Of a DNA stretch of 64,000 nt, positions 27,469-36,050 are shown one piece after another. Positions within the stretch are counted from its first letter, which is position 1. Each line of letters begins with the position of its first letter. A model generated the notes under the pieces. The model did no database searches. It saw only the letters and a program-made list of their open reading frames with translations, and was not told the DNA's origin. Both the position numbers and the translations under genes were made by a program. The DNA is from an uncultured Bradyrhizobium sp. (GTDB lineage Bacteria > Pseudomonadota > Alphaproteobacteria > Rhizobiales > Xanthobacteraceae): assembly GCF_947648125.1 (NCBI RefSeq), contig NZ_CANSMR010000003.1, positions 372,001 to 436,000 on the forward strand, written 5' to 3'.

Positions 27469-28497
27469 TCATCCCACGGGGTGGCGGTTGAAAGCCGAGT
27501 AGTGGCCGGTCACGTGATGCTCGAGCTGGCGCTCGATGTCGGCGAGCAGGCTGGAGGCGCCGATGCGGAACAGATCCGGCTCGAGCCAGTCGCGTCCCAG
27601 CTCCTCTTTCATCAGGAACTGGTAGTTGAGCACGTCCTTTGCCGTCGAAATTCCACCGGCCGGCTTGAAGCCGATCTTGTAGCCGGTGCGCTCCTGATAG
27701 AGGCGAATCATCCGCAGCATCGCCAGCGTCACCGGCAGGGTCGCGTTGACGCCTTCCTTGCCGGTGGAGGTCTTGATGAAGTCGGCACCGGCCATCATGC
27801 AAACCATCGATGCTTTGGCGACATTGCGCAGCGTCTTGAGATCACCCGTGGCCAGGATCGTCTTCAGATGCGCGTTGTCGGAGACGGCACGGAAATCCCG
27901 GACCTCGGCGTAGAGCGCCCGCCAATCGCAGGTCAGCACATGCTCGCGCGTGATGACGATGTCGATCTCCTGCGCGCCGTCCCGGACCGACGCCTCGATC
28001 TCCTTCAGCTTCAGTTCATGCGGCACGAGGCCTGCGGGAAACCCGGTCGAGACCGCGGCGACCGGGATGCCGGATCCATCGAGCGCTTCGACAGCCGCGC
28101 CGACGAACCGATGGTAGACACAGACCGCTCCGGTATGCAGGGCGCGCCCGGCAAAGCCGAGTTTCTCCAGAAGATCGTTGCGCACGGGCGCCTTGGCCTT
28201 GGCGCAGAGGCGCTTGACCCGCTCGGTCGTATCGTCGCCGTTGAGCGTCGTCAGATCGATGCAGGTGACTGCCTTGAGAAGCCACGCAGCCTGCGCGTCC
28301 TTCTTGACGGTTCGCCGGCCCGGCAGGCTCGCAACCCGCCGTTCGGCGGCCGACAGGTTGATCCTGATGTCGTCGACCCAGTCCATCTCGAGCGCACGGC
28401 CGCTGTTGCGCGGCAACGGATGCGCAAGCTCGCCGCCCGGGGAAGGCGATTGCACGGCCAACGGGGACGGATTCTGGATGAAGACGCTCTGCGTCAT
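27469..28497 (-). CDS. deoC: Deoxyribose-phosphate aldolase (DERA type)
   Basis: A class I aldolase cleaving 2-deoxyribose-5-phosphate to glyceraldehyde-3-phosphate and acetaldehyde. The Schiff-base lysine lies in GADFIKTSTGKEGVNAT, and a second conserved lysine in YKIGFKPAGGIST. The length (342 aa from ATG 28497) and N-terminal extension resemble the longer eukaryote-like DERA group, not the roughly 250-residue E. coli form. The start is uncertain: 28617 and 28386 are in-frame alternatives, and the best ribosome-binding site nearby serves a separate 16-codon frame. It is first in the operon and divergent from the DeoR-type regulator. Confidence 0.9.
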   Translation of the reverse strand: MTQSVFIQNPSPLAVQSPSPGGELAHPLPRNSGRALEMDWVDDIRINLSAAERRVASLPGRRTVKKDAQAAWLLKAVTCIDLTTLNGDDTTERVKRLCAKAKAPVRNDLLEKLGFAGRALHTGAVCVYHRFVGAAVEALDGSGIPVAAVSTGFPAGLVPHELKLKEIEASVRDGAQEIDIVITREHVLTCDWRALYAEVRDFRAVSDNAHLKTILATGDLKTLRNVAKASMVCMMAGADFIKTSTGKEGVNATLPVTLAMLRMIRLYQERTGYKIGFKPAGGISTAKDVLNYQFLMKEELGRDWLEPDLFRIGASSLLADIERQLEHHVTGHYSAFNRHPVG

Positions 28498-28514
28498 GGC
28501 GGCGCCGTGCGGTC

Positions 28515-28565
28515 CTAGCGAATCGACGAGGTGGCCAGATAGATTGGATGTGCCGATCGCAACAT
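28515..28565 (-). CDS. Possible 16-residue leader peptide before deoC
   Basis: An ATG at 28565 with an excellent GGGGAGG site 5 bases upstream opens a 16-codon frame (MLRSAHPIYLATSSIR) that ends at TAG 28515, 17 bp before the chosen deoC start and in another frame. It may be a leader that couples translation into deoC, or a chance feature. Confidence 0.35.
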   Translation of the reverse strand: MLRSAHPIYLATSSIR

Positions 28566-28650
28566 GTGATCCTCCCCTGACCTTGCCGCCGGGTTTGCCG
28601 CCTGCCGAGGACAACATCGTCTCGACACCGGATCAGCCCGCCGGATTGGA

Positions 28651-28666
28651 TGTTATTATTGTAACA
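28651..28666. promoter_or_regulatory. DeoR-type operator between deoC and its regulator
   Basis: TGTTATTATTGTAACA contains a perfect TGTTA-N6-TAACA inverted repeat between the divergent deoC and deoR-type genes. Near-copies lie at 33554-33569 and 33575-33590, upstream of the second sugar transporter operon (13 of 16 matches each). A looser copy is at 28684-28699. Confidence 0.6.
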
Positions 28667-28735
28667 AATCGACGTTGATAAACTCACAACATTGTAAGAT
28701 CATTGTCAATCGGATAAGCAAGCTCGGCGATCAAA

Positions 28736-29530
28736 ATGGCTGAAACCCCCACCGCACGACCAAGCGAGACACGCGTCCAGCGCCTGCAGAGGCTGCGCCG
28801 CGCCGTCGAATCGAGTGGCGCGCTGCATCTGAAGGACGCCGCCGAGCTCCTCAAGGTTTCCGAAATGACGGTGCGGCGCGACCTTGCTGGTCCGGAGGCC
28901 GCCCTCGCCTTGCTCGGCGGCTACGTCGTCAATGCGGCGTCGCCGACCGGCATCAAGTACACGTTCGAGCAGGAGATCGACCAGCACACCCAGGACAAGC
29001 GCCTCGCCTGTCGGGCTGCCGCCGCCTCCATCAAGGAAGGCGATACCATCTTCATCGACTGCGGCACCACGATGCAGTCGCTCGCGGACTGCCTGCCCGA
29101 GGATCTGCCGCTCTCGGTGATCTGCTATTCGATGAACGTGGCGTCGATCGTGACGCATCGGCCCGGCACGCAGGTGATGGTGATGGGCGGGCTCTATCAT
29201 CCCTCGTCGCAATCGTTCGCGTCGGATGACGGCCTGTCCTATCTGCGGCGGCTCGGGATCAACAAGGCCTTCATTTCCGCCGGCGGCGTGCACTGGACTC
29301 GCGGCGCGAGCTGCTCGAATTTTCACGAGGTCGCCGTCAAGCAGGCCGTCATCGAGACCGCGATGGAAAGCATCCTGGTGATCGACGCGAGCAAGCTCGG
29401 CAGTCTCAAATCGGCATTCTTCTCCGATATCGGCGCGTTCTCGCGGATCATCGTCGGCGGCGCGGCGTCATCGGATATGCGCAAGCACTTCCGCAGCCTT
29501 CCCGTCGAATACGTGACCAGCACGACCTAG
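28736..29530 (+). CDS. DeoR-family transcriptional regulator
   Basis: A 264-residue DeoR-type regulator. An N-terminal winged helix-turn-helix (about 28-55, DAAELLKVSEMTVRRDL) is followed by a sugar-phosphate-sensing DeoR C-terminal domain (about 80-240), with the phosphate-binding signature FIDCGTTMQSLA at about 103. It would repress the divergent aldolase operon until a phosphorylated sugar accumulates. Matching operator-like sites suggest it also controls the CUT2 importer 4 kb downstream. The stop codon lies in the left arm of the palindrome at 29529. Confidence 0.88.
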   Translation: MAETPTARPSETRVQRLQRLRRAVESSGALHLKDAAELLKVSEMTVRRDLAGPEAALALLGGYVVNAASPTGIKYTFEQEIDQHTQDKRLACRAAAASIKEGDTIFIDCGTTMQSLADCLPEDLPLSVICYSMNVASIVTHRPGTQVMVMGGLYHPSSQSFASDDGLSYLRRLGINKAFISAGGVHWTRGASCSNFHEVAVKQAVIETAMESILVIDASKLGSLKSAFFSDIGAFSRIIVGGAASSDMRKHFRSLPVEYVTSTT

Positions 29531-29627
29531 AGCCTATTCCGTTCCGATTACATCGGAACGGGGCTCTGGATTCTGGTTCTGACGCGTTTTCTTCACACGA
29601 ACCGGTGCCCACTTCGCTTGAAAACGC
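29529..29627. repeat. Two-hairpin intergenic palindromic repeat
   Basis: The left hairpin (29529-29567) has a 10-bp stem, CCGTTCCGAT with ATCGGAACGG, plus an outer AGAGCC/GGCTCT pair. The right part (29584-29627) is bounded by GCGTTTTC and GAAAACGC. It looks like the dispersed intergenic palindromes common in Bradyrhizobium and relatives. It separates the regulator from the CUT2 operon tail and may act as a two-way terminator. Confidence 0.65.
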
Positions 29628-29711
29628 GCTGACCCGGGCGGGGGCTGGCGCGCCCGGGTCAGCTTCGTCCACGATGCGCGGGCTCGCGAACCGCGCATCG
29701 CAGGCCAAAGT

Positions 29712-30863
29712 TCAGTTGCAGGCAGGCTTCGCCTTATTGCAGGCGTCGGTCAGTTCCGGCGGCGGCTCCTTCTTGAACACCGTCTTGTAGGACTCCAGCA
29801 CGTTCGACTGCGTCACCGGCAGCGACTGCACGCCGATCCAGCCGGGCGTTTCCTTGCCGAGCAGCGCATTCATCATGGCCATCGCTTCCGCGACGCCCTG
29901 ATCATAGGGGCGCTGCGAGCCGGTCGCCTTCAAGGGACCGCCCTTGGCGATCTCGATCGCCGATTGCAAGCCGAGATCGACGGTCGTGACCGGAATGTCG
30001 ATGCTCTGCGCGCGCATCGAGCTCAGCGTATCGAGCGCCGGCTGATCCCACACCGCGAACAGACCCTTGATATCCGGATTGCCGGTGAGGAAGTCACCTG
30101 CGATCTGCGACACCTTCGGCGGATCGGTGAAGTCGACCTGCTTCATCTTGATGTCGGGACGGTTCTTTTGCATCCACTCGCGGACGCCCTTGGTGCGCTC
30201 GTTGGTGCTGAAATAGTCGACGCCGAAATTGACGAGGCCGATGGTGCCGCCTTGCGGCATGCAGGAGGCCAGGATCTGGGCTGCGATCTGGCCATTGCCC
30301 TGGCTGTCAGCCGAGATCATCGAGGCATATTCCTCCGGATGCTTAAGGCCGGTCGGAATGCTGTCCATCAGCACCAGCTTGATGCCGGCCTTGGCGATCT
30401 TCTTGTAGGTCGGCGCGGTCGCGGTGAAATCGACCGGGATCGAGATGATGCCGTCCGGGTGCTGCTGGATGGTGTTCTCGATATCGGCGATCTGCTTATC
30501 GACCTGATATTCGGCGGAGGCGACGCCGGTCACCGTCACGCCATACTTCTTCAGCGTGTCGGTGATGCCCTGGATCTGAAGCTGCGCCCAGTCGAGGTTG
30601 ACGGTCTGCATGGAGATACCGACCTTGAAGTGCTTCTCCTTGATCTTGGAGGCGTCGGCGTCCGACAGCGCGAGCACCTCGGGCGAAGCGGCCTTCTCGC
30701 CATGCGGCCCCTGACCGACGATCGATTTCGGTCCAAGCGTCGCGAGATCGACGCCCTTGACGCAGCTTGCCGGCACTTCGGCGCGGGCCGATGGGGCAAT
30801 CGAAATGGCCATCGCCGCGATCAGCGCGGTCAGCGGCAGGGTTTGTCGCAAGATTGGCTTCAT
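29712..30863 (-). CDS. Sugar ABC transporter substrate-binding protein (RbsB-like, CUT2)
   Basis: A 383-residue periplasmic binding protein of the Peripla_BP_4 type. A signal peptide covers residues 1-28 (PSARAEV). The fold is seen in FKVGISMQTVNLDWAQLQ, the DGIISIPVDF hinge segment and VDLGLQSAIEIAKGG. It is the last gene of the CUT2 operon behind the RbsA- and RbsC-type genes, a complete import system for a pentose or related sugar. The ligand is not evident. A 75-bp gap separates it from the permease. Confidence 0.92.
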   Translation of the reverse strand: MKPILRQTLPLTALIAAMAISIAPSARAEVPASCVKGVDLATLGPKSIVGQGPHGEKAASPEVLALSDADASKIKEKHFKVGISMQTVNLDWAQLQIQGITDTLKKYGVTVTGVASAEYQVDKQIADIENTIQQHPDGIISIPVDFTATAPTYKKIAKAGIKLVLMDSIPTGLKHPEEYASMISADSQGNGQIAAQILASCMPQGGTIGLVNFGVDYFSTNERTKGVREWMQKNRPDIKMKQVDFTDPPKVSQIAGDFLTGNPDIKGLFAVWDQPALDTLSSMRAQSIDIPVTTVDLGLQSAIEIAKGGPLKATGSQRPYDQGVAEAMAMMNALLGKETPGWIGVQSLPVTQSNVLESYKTVFKKEPPPELTDACNKAKPACN

Positions 30864-30938
30864 TGTTTCCTCCCTTTATGTGGTCGCCGATTGACCGGAG
30901 GCCGGCGACCTTGCCCCTACAATTTTCCGGATCGTGCT

Positions 30939-31931
30939 CTAGCGTTTCGTGAAAGCGACCGCGGCCACGATGATCGCTCCCTTGATGACGAGCTGCATCG
31001 GCGAGCTGACGCCGAGCAGCACGAGGCCGTTGTTGAGCGTGCCGATGATGAGGCTGCCGAACAGTGTCCCCAGGATGTAGCCGCGCCCGCCGAACAGGCT
31101 GCAGCCACCGAGGATCACGGCGGCGATGACGTCGAGCTCCATTCCCTGCACGACGTCGGGCCGCGCGGCATGCGAGCGCGCGGACAGCACCAGCGCGGCA
31201 AGCCCGGCCAGCGCGCCGGTCAGCACAAAGGCCGCGGTCGTCACCCATTTCGTGTTGATGCCGGAATAGAGCGCCGCGGTCGGATTGCCGCCGACCGCAT
31301 AGATGCGACGGCCGAACACGTTGTAGTGTAGCAGCAGGATGCCGACGATCATCGCCACCAGCGTCCAGGCGATCGGAACGGGGATGCCCAGGAACGTGCC
31401 TTCGCCAAAGATCGCAAAGTAGGTCTCGTTGGTGATGATGACCGGCTTGGTGTTGGTCACCATCATCGCCAGTCCCCGCGCCATGCTCAGCGACCCAAGC
31501 GTCACCAGGAAAGACGGGATCGAGAGCTGCGTGGTCAGGATGCCGTTGAGCAGCCCGACCAGCGCGCCGGTGCCGAGACCGGCAACGGCGCCGACGATCC
31601 AGCTGTTGTTGATCTGGCTCATGGCGAGCGCCGCGGCCATGCCCGACAGCGCCAATGTCGATGCGACCGACAGATCGATCTGACGTGCGATGATCACGAA
31701 GGTCATGCCGACCGCGATGATCGACACCAGCGTCGTCTGCCGTCCGATGTTCAGGAAATTGTCGACCGACAGGAACCAGGGCGAGGACAGGCTGAACACG
31801 ACCAGCAACACCACGAAGGCGATGTACAGCATGTAGGGCCGCTCGCCGCGCAGCAGATTCTGCAAGAGCTTGCGACGACGATCGATTCGGGTCGACGCGG
31901 CGACGACATTGGGCGCAGTCAGTTCGGTCAT
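30939..31931 (-). CDS. Sugar ABC transporter permease (RbsC-like, CUT2)
   Basis: A 330-residue permease with eight to ten predicted helices and the RbsC-family segments GMTFVIIARQIDLSVAS (about 76-92), the GALVGLLNG loop and AVILGGCSLFGGRGYILGT near 260. It forms the channel of the CUT2 importer. Its ATG overlaps the stop of the ATPase gene by 4 bases. Confidence 0.93.
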   Translation of the reverse strand: MTELTAPNVVAASTRIDRRRKLLQNLLRGERPYMLYIAFVVLLVVFSLSSPWFLSVDNFLNIGRQTTLVSIIAVGMTFVIIARQIDLSVASTLALSGMAAALAMSQINNSWIVGAVAGLGTGALVGLLNGILTTQLSIPSFLVTLGSLSMARGLAMMVTNTKPVIITNETYFAIFGEGTFLGIPVPIAWTLVAMIVGILLLHYNVFGRRIYAVGGNPTAALYSGINTKWVTTAAFVLTGALAGLAALVLSARSHAARPDVVQGMELDVIAAVILGGCSLFGGRGYILGTLFGSLIIGTLNNGLVLLGVSSPMQLVIKGAIIVAAVAFTKR

Positions 31932-33508
31932 GCGGGCAGCTCTTGCAATAGGCCTTGTCCGGATGCCTGGTACATCTGCAGAAGATGATGGAGCTCTTCG
32001 GCATCATCGATCTCCCCGCGCGCAAGCGTTCGCGCCACGCGTCCATCGACGATCACGGAGATGCGGTCGCAGAGCTCGATCAGTTCGACGAGATCCGATG
32101 AGACGATCAGGACGCCGCTGCCGTCGCGGGCGGCATTGCGGATCACGCCGTAGATTTCCTCGCGTGCGCCGACGTCGACGCCGACAGTCGGCTCGTCCAG
32201 CAGCAGCACACGCGGCCGCGGATCATTCCATTTTCCGAACACGACCTTCTGCTGGTTGCCGCCGGACAGTGTCCTGACCAGGCTGGAAGCGCCTTGCGCT
32301 TTCACCGAGAGTCGCGCGACCGCAGCGTCCGCGCGCCGAGCGGCGGCGCGCTGCTGCATGAAACCCCAGCGCGAGAAATGCGGAATCCGCGGCAGGGTGA
32401 TGTTGCGTTCGATCGAATGGTCGAGCACCAAACCCTGTACGTGCCGATCCTCCGGCACCAGCGCGACGCCCTGATCGATTGCGTCCGCCGCGCGCTTCGG
32501 CAGCCACGGCCGGCCCTCGATTTCGAGCGCGCCGCTCTCGGCCGGCCGAAGCCCGAAGATCGTCTCCAGAATCTCCGTGCGTCCGCTGCCGATCAATCCG
32601 GCAAGGCCGTGGATCTCCCCCTTCATCACGGACAAGTCGACGGCCGACAGCCGGTCGTTCGACACACCCGACAGGGACAGAACCGGCGACGAATCGAACG
32701 AACGCGCTGCCGCGGGCGCGGCGCGCGATGCTGCCGGCGCCAATCGATCGGTGCCGATGATGGCGTTCACCAGCCGCTTCATGTCGGTCTCGGCGGTGAC
32801 GAACGTGCCGGCGTTGGCGCCATCGCGCAGCACCGTGACACGCTGCGAAATCTCGAACACCTCGTTGAGCCGATGCGTCACATAGATCACGCCGACGCCG
32901 CGGCGCGTCGCCTTGCCGATCGCGTCGAACAGGATGCAAACCTCATCCGACGTCAGCGATGATGTCGGCTCATCAAGGATCAAGAGCCGCACCTCGCCCA
33001 TCAACGCCTTGGCGATCTCGGTCATCTGGCGATAGGCGAACGGCAGCGAACCGACCGTCGCTTTGGTATCCAGGGGAATGCCGAGCTCACCCAGGAACGC
33101 TTCGGCCCTGGCCATCAGTTCGCGCTTCCGGACGAAGCCGAACCGCGCGCGCGGCTCGCGCCCGAGCAACAGATTGTCGGCGACGCTCAGCGATTCGACG
33201 AGGCTGAGGTCCTGATAGACGACGGCAATCCCCGCCTCGCGCGATCTTGCCGGGCTGTCGAACGTCGCCGGTCTGCCGGCGATCTCGATCGTGCCGCTGT
33301 CGGCGGCATGAACGCCGCTGAGGATCTTGATCAGCGTGGATTTTCCGGCGCCGTTCTCGCCCAGCAGCGCATGCACCTCGCCGGAGACGACCTCGAGGTT
33401 GACGTCGCGCAGCGCGCGCACGCCGCCAAAGCGCTTGTTGATGCCACCGACCGTCAAAAGCGACGCCGACGGCTGAGGCTCTGCCGCGATCGAACCGGAC
33501 AATTCCAT
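31928..33508 (-). CDS. Sugar ABC transporter ATP-binding protein (RbsA-like, two NBDs)
   Basis: A 526-residue tandem ATPase. The first NBD has Walker A GENGAGKSTL (about 54) and Walker B LLILDEPTSSL. The second has the degenerate loop GLIGSGRTEIL, signature LSGGNQQKVVFGKW and Walker [13 protein letters not shown]. This pairing of one active and one degenerate site is usual for RbsA/XylG/MglA proteins. It is first in the CUT2 operon; two DeoR-type operator-like sites lie 46-82 bp upstream. Confidence 0.94.
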   Translation of the reverse strand: MELSGSIAAEPQPSASLLTVGGINKRFGGVRALRDVNLEVVSGEVHALLGENGAGKSTLIKILSGVHAADSGTIEIAGRPATFDSPARSREAGIAVVYQDLSLVESLSVADNLLLGREPRARFGFVRKRELMARAEAFLGELGIPLDTKATVGSLPFAYRQMTEIAKALMGEVRLLILDEPTSSLTSDEVCILFDAIGKATRRGVGVIYVTHRLNEVFEISQRVTVLRDGANAGTFVTAETDMKRLVNAIIGTDRLAPAASRAAPAAARSFDSSPVLSLSGVSNDRLSAVDLSVMKGEIHGLAGLIGSGRTEILETIFGLRPAESGALEIEGRPWLPKRAADAIDQGVALVPEDRHVQGLVLDHSIERNITLPRIPHFSRWGFMQQRAAARRADAAVARLSVKAQGASSLVRTLSGGNQQKVVFGKWNDPRPRVLLLDEPTVGVDVGAREEIYGVIRNAARDGSGVLIVSSDLVELIELCDRISVIVDGRVARTLARGEIDDAEELHHLLQMYQASGQGLLQELPA

Positions 33509-33553
33509 TTTCCTCCCATCGCCGCGCGGAACGCTGATGCGATGATGACATCT

Positions 33554-33590
33554 TGTTATTTTTGCAACTTATTGTGTTATAATTCTATCA
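33554..33590. promoter_or_regulatory. Tandem DeoR-type operators upstream of the CUT2 operon
   Basis: Two sites spaced 21 bp apart, two helical turns: TGTTATTTTTGCAACT (33554-33569) and TGTTATAATTCTATCA (33575-33590). Each matches the deoC/deoR site at 13 of 16 positions. The stretch is markedly AT-rich against the GC-rich surroundings, as expected for a promoter. Confidence 0.55.
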
Positions 33591-33772
33591 CATCGAGCAG
33601 CCTGTCAATGGGAGATCACGCCGTCAGGCGCTCGAATTGGGGGCGGTCGGTCGCGATCAGGTCCGGCACCGCCCGACACACGCCGCCGGCCTCATCATGC
33701 ACAATGGAAGCCGGCAGGTTGTGGTACGCTTCAGTCGCTCGTCTCATCAAAGCCAACGCCGGTGGACCGCCG

Positions 33773-35605
33773 ATGAAACTGAGTGCTGCAATCGCCGTCT
33801 TCCTGATCTGGACATGCCTCCCTGCGACCGCGCAGCAAGGCGGAGCCGCCCTCTACGCGCAACGCTGTGCGCAATGTCACGACAGCACCAACACCGATAT
33901 CCGCGCGCCGAGCCGCACCGCGCTGCAATCGAAGTCGTTCGATGAGGTTCTGGGTGCGATCACCACGGGTGCGATGGCATCCTTCGCGCAGGGGCTGACC
34001 AACGACGAGCGGGCGGCCATCGCCTCGCTCGTCACCGGCAAGGCCGCCTCGCATGCGTCGGCCGACAGTGCAGGCCAATGCGTACAGAGCGAGGCCGGTT
34101 TCCCGCAAGCGATCGATGGGCCACGGTGGAACGGCTGGGGCGCGGATCTCAACAACAGCCGGTTTCAGCCGGCGGCCATGGCCGGCCTCACGCCAGGCCA
34201 GGTCTCCCGGTTGCGTCTGAAGTGGGCCTTCGGATTCGCTGACACGTCCAACGCCAACGCTCAACCGACTGTGGTCGGCGGCTTGCTGTTCGTGGGCGGC
34301 GGCGACCGCAAGGTCCACGCGCTCGACGCCAAGAGTGGATGCACCCGCTGGGTGTTTCCGACCGAGGCGCCGGTCCGGACGGCTATCAGCGTTGCCCCGC
34401 TGGATAATGGTCGGTCCGCCATTTTCTTTGGCGATGTGCGCGCCAACGTCTACGCCGTGAACGCTGCGACCGGTGCGCTGATCTGGAAGAGCAAGGTCGA
34501 CGATCATCTGGCCGCCCGGATCACCGGTGCCGCAACCTTCCATGCCGGCGTCGTCTATGTCGGCGTCTCATCGATTGAAGAGGCCATCGGGTCCCGCCCC
34601 ACCTACCAATGCTGCACGTTTCGCGGCAGCGTCGTTGCGTTGAAGGCCGAGACCGGCGCGCAGATCTGGAAGACCTACACCATCGCTGAAGCGCCGCATC
34701 CGACACGGACGAACGCCATCGGGACCCAGCTGTTCGGTCCGGCCGGAGCGTCGGTCTGGTCCGCACCGACGATCGATGTTCCGCGCCAGGCGCTCTATGT
34801 CGCGACATCGAACAGCTATGCCGACCCTGCAACCGACACCAGCGATGCCATCCTCGCATTCGATCTCGCGACCGGCAGAATGCTTTGGCATCAGCAGGCC
34901 ACGCCCAAGGACAGCTTCGTCGTTGCGTGTTTCGGCACCGACCAGAGCAACTGTCCGCAGGACCGCGGCCCCGACCACGACTTCGGACAATCGCCCATCC
35001 TGGTGACCTTGCATAACGGACAACGCGAGCTGGTCATCGGCCAGAAGTCCGGCGTGGTGCACGCACTCGATCCCGACCATGAGGGCAAGATCCTGTGGCA
35101 GACGCGGATCGGCCAGGGAGGCCCATTGGGTGGAACCGAATGGGGCTCCGCAGCGGATCAGGACCGAATCTATGTCGCCAATTCCGATGTGCGGTTCCTG
35201 AGGGACGGCTCGAGGCGTCTCAACTCAAGCGAAGGCGGCGGCCTGTTCGGGCTCGATCTTGCGACCGGAAAAATCGCGATGCAGGTGGCGCCGGTTGCCT
35301 GTGGCGATCGCCCCCAGTGCAGTCCTGCCCTGTCCGCAGCGGTCACCCTCATTCCCGGCATCGTCTTCTCGGGCGGCGTGAGCGGCTTCTTGCGCGCCTA
35401 CGCCACCGATGATGCGCGGCTGCTTTGGGAGATCGACACCGCGCGCGACTACACCACGGTGAATGCTGTTCCGGCCCATGGCGGCGCGATGGACGGCCCC
35501 GGCGCGGTCATCGTGGATGGCATGCTGTATGTCAATTCCGGCTACGCGCAATGGGGCGGCCTGCCCGGCAACGTTCTGCTGGCCTTCGAGGTCGGCAACC
35601 CCTGA
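33773..35605 (+). CDS. Cytochrome c/PQQ-type beta-propeller dehydrogenase (PVA dehydrogenase-like)
   Basis: A 610-residue secreted quinoprotein-type enzyme. After a signal peptide (1-21), a heme c motif CAQCH lies at about 32, followed by a long propeller (about 110-605) with repeated DLATGK/W-type PQQ blades such as VYAVNAATGALIWKSK and VHALDPDHEGKILWQ. The fused N-terminal cytochrome and propeller resemble polyvinyl-alcohol dehydrogenases, which oxidise secondary alcohols in the periplasm. Start chosen at ATG 33773; upstream sequence in frame overlaps other genes. It stands alone, without PQQ-synthesis genes or an oxidised-PVA hydrolase, so the substrate is open. Confidence 0.85.
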   Translation: MKLSAAIAVFLIWTCLPATAQQGGAALYAQRCAQCHDSTNTDIRAPSRTALQSKSFDEVLGAITTGAMASFAQGLTNDERAAIASLVTGKAASHASADSAGQCVQSEAGFPQAIDGPRWNGWGADLNNSRFQPAAMAGLTPGQVSRLRLKWAFGFADTSNANAQPTVVGGLLFVGGGDRKVHALDAKSGCTRWVFPTEAPVRTAISVAPLDNGRSAIFFGDVRANVYAVNAATGALIWKSKVDDHLAARITGAATFHAGVVYVGVSSIEEAIGSRPTYQCCTFRGSVVALKAETGAQIWKTYTIAEAPHPTRTNAIGTQLFGPAGASVWSAPTIDVPRQALYVATSNSYADPATDTSDAILAFDLATGRMLWHQQATPKDSFVVACFGTDQSNCPQDRGPDHDFGQSPILVTLHNGQRELVIGQKSGVVHALDPDHEGKILWQTRIGQGGPLGGTEWGSAADQDRIYVANSDVRFLRDGSRRLNSSEGGGLFGLDLATGKIAMQVAPVACGDRPQCSPALSAAVTLIPGIVFSGGVSGFLRAYATDDARLLWEIDTARDYTTVNAVPAHGGAMDGPGAVIVDGMLYVNSGYAQWGGLPGNVLLAFEVGNP

Positions 35606-35894
35606 CAAACGCGATGTCAGCATTTGCGACGGCACGTTGAGCACTACTCGCCACGGGCTATTCGTGCTTTGATGTCGGCTAGGATCGGCTGACAGATCCG
35701 ACAGGAGGCCTTCTGGTGCTTGGTGACGTGCTAGCAACATCACGTCAGGCGCCTTTACCCTCGCGCCCAACAATCGTCGCGCGTCAGGTTCCGAGCGGGG
35801 TCGAATCGAATCAACGGACATGGCTGCCGCGCCCGAAATCGATGCGCATTTCGTTGCGCACAAAAAACACAGAAACTATAAGTGCTTGGAAAGA

Positions 35895-35971
35895 TGGTCG
35901 GAGTGGCAGGATTCGAACCTGCGACCCCTGCGTCCCGAACGCAGTGCTCTACCGGGCTGAGCCACACTCCG
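35895..35971 (-). tRNA. tRNA-Pro (anticodon CGG)
   Basis: A complete cloverleaf on the minus strand with acceptor arms CGGAGTG and CACTCCG, a D-loop, anticodon stem CTGCG/CGCAG with loop TTCGGGA (anticodon CGG), the T-loop GGTTCGAATCC, and encoded CCA. It decodes CCG, a common proline codon at this GC level. Confidence 0.97.
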
Positions 35972-36050
35972 ACTAAGAGGCCGGCTTATAGCGTCGGGTT
36001 TCGAGGACCGCAAGGGACCACAAGGCACCCAATTGAGGAATCTAGTCACA

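Noticed and set aside
25272-27491. Long 739-codon frame opposite the ALDH16-like gene
   Set aside because: Shadow of the dehydrogenase; no recognisable protein features.
30496-32046. 516-codon minus-strand frame spanning two sugar transporter genes
   Set aside because: It is out of frame with the RbsC- and RbsB-type genes and carries no motif.
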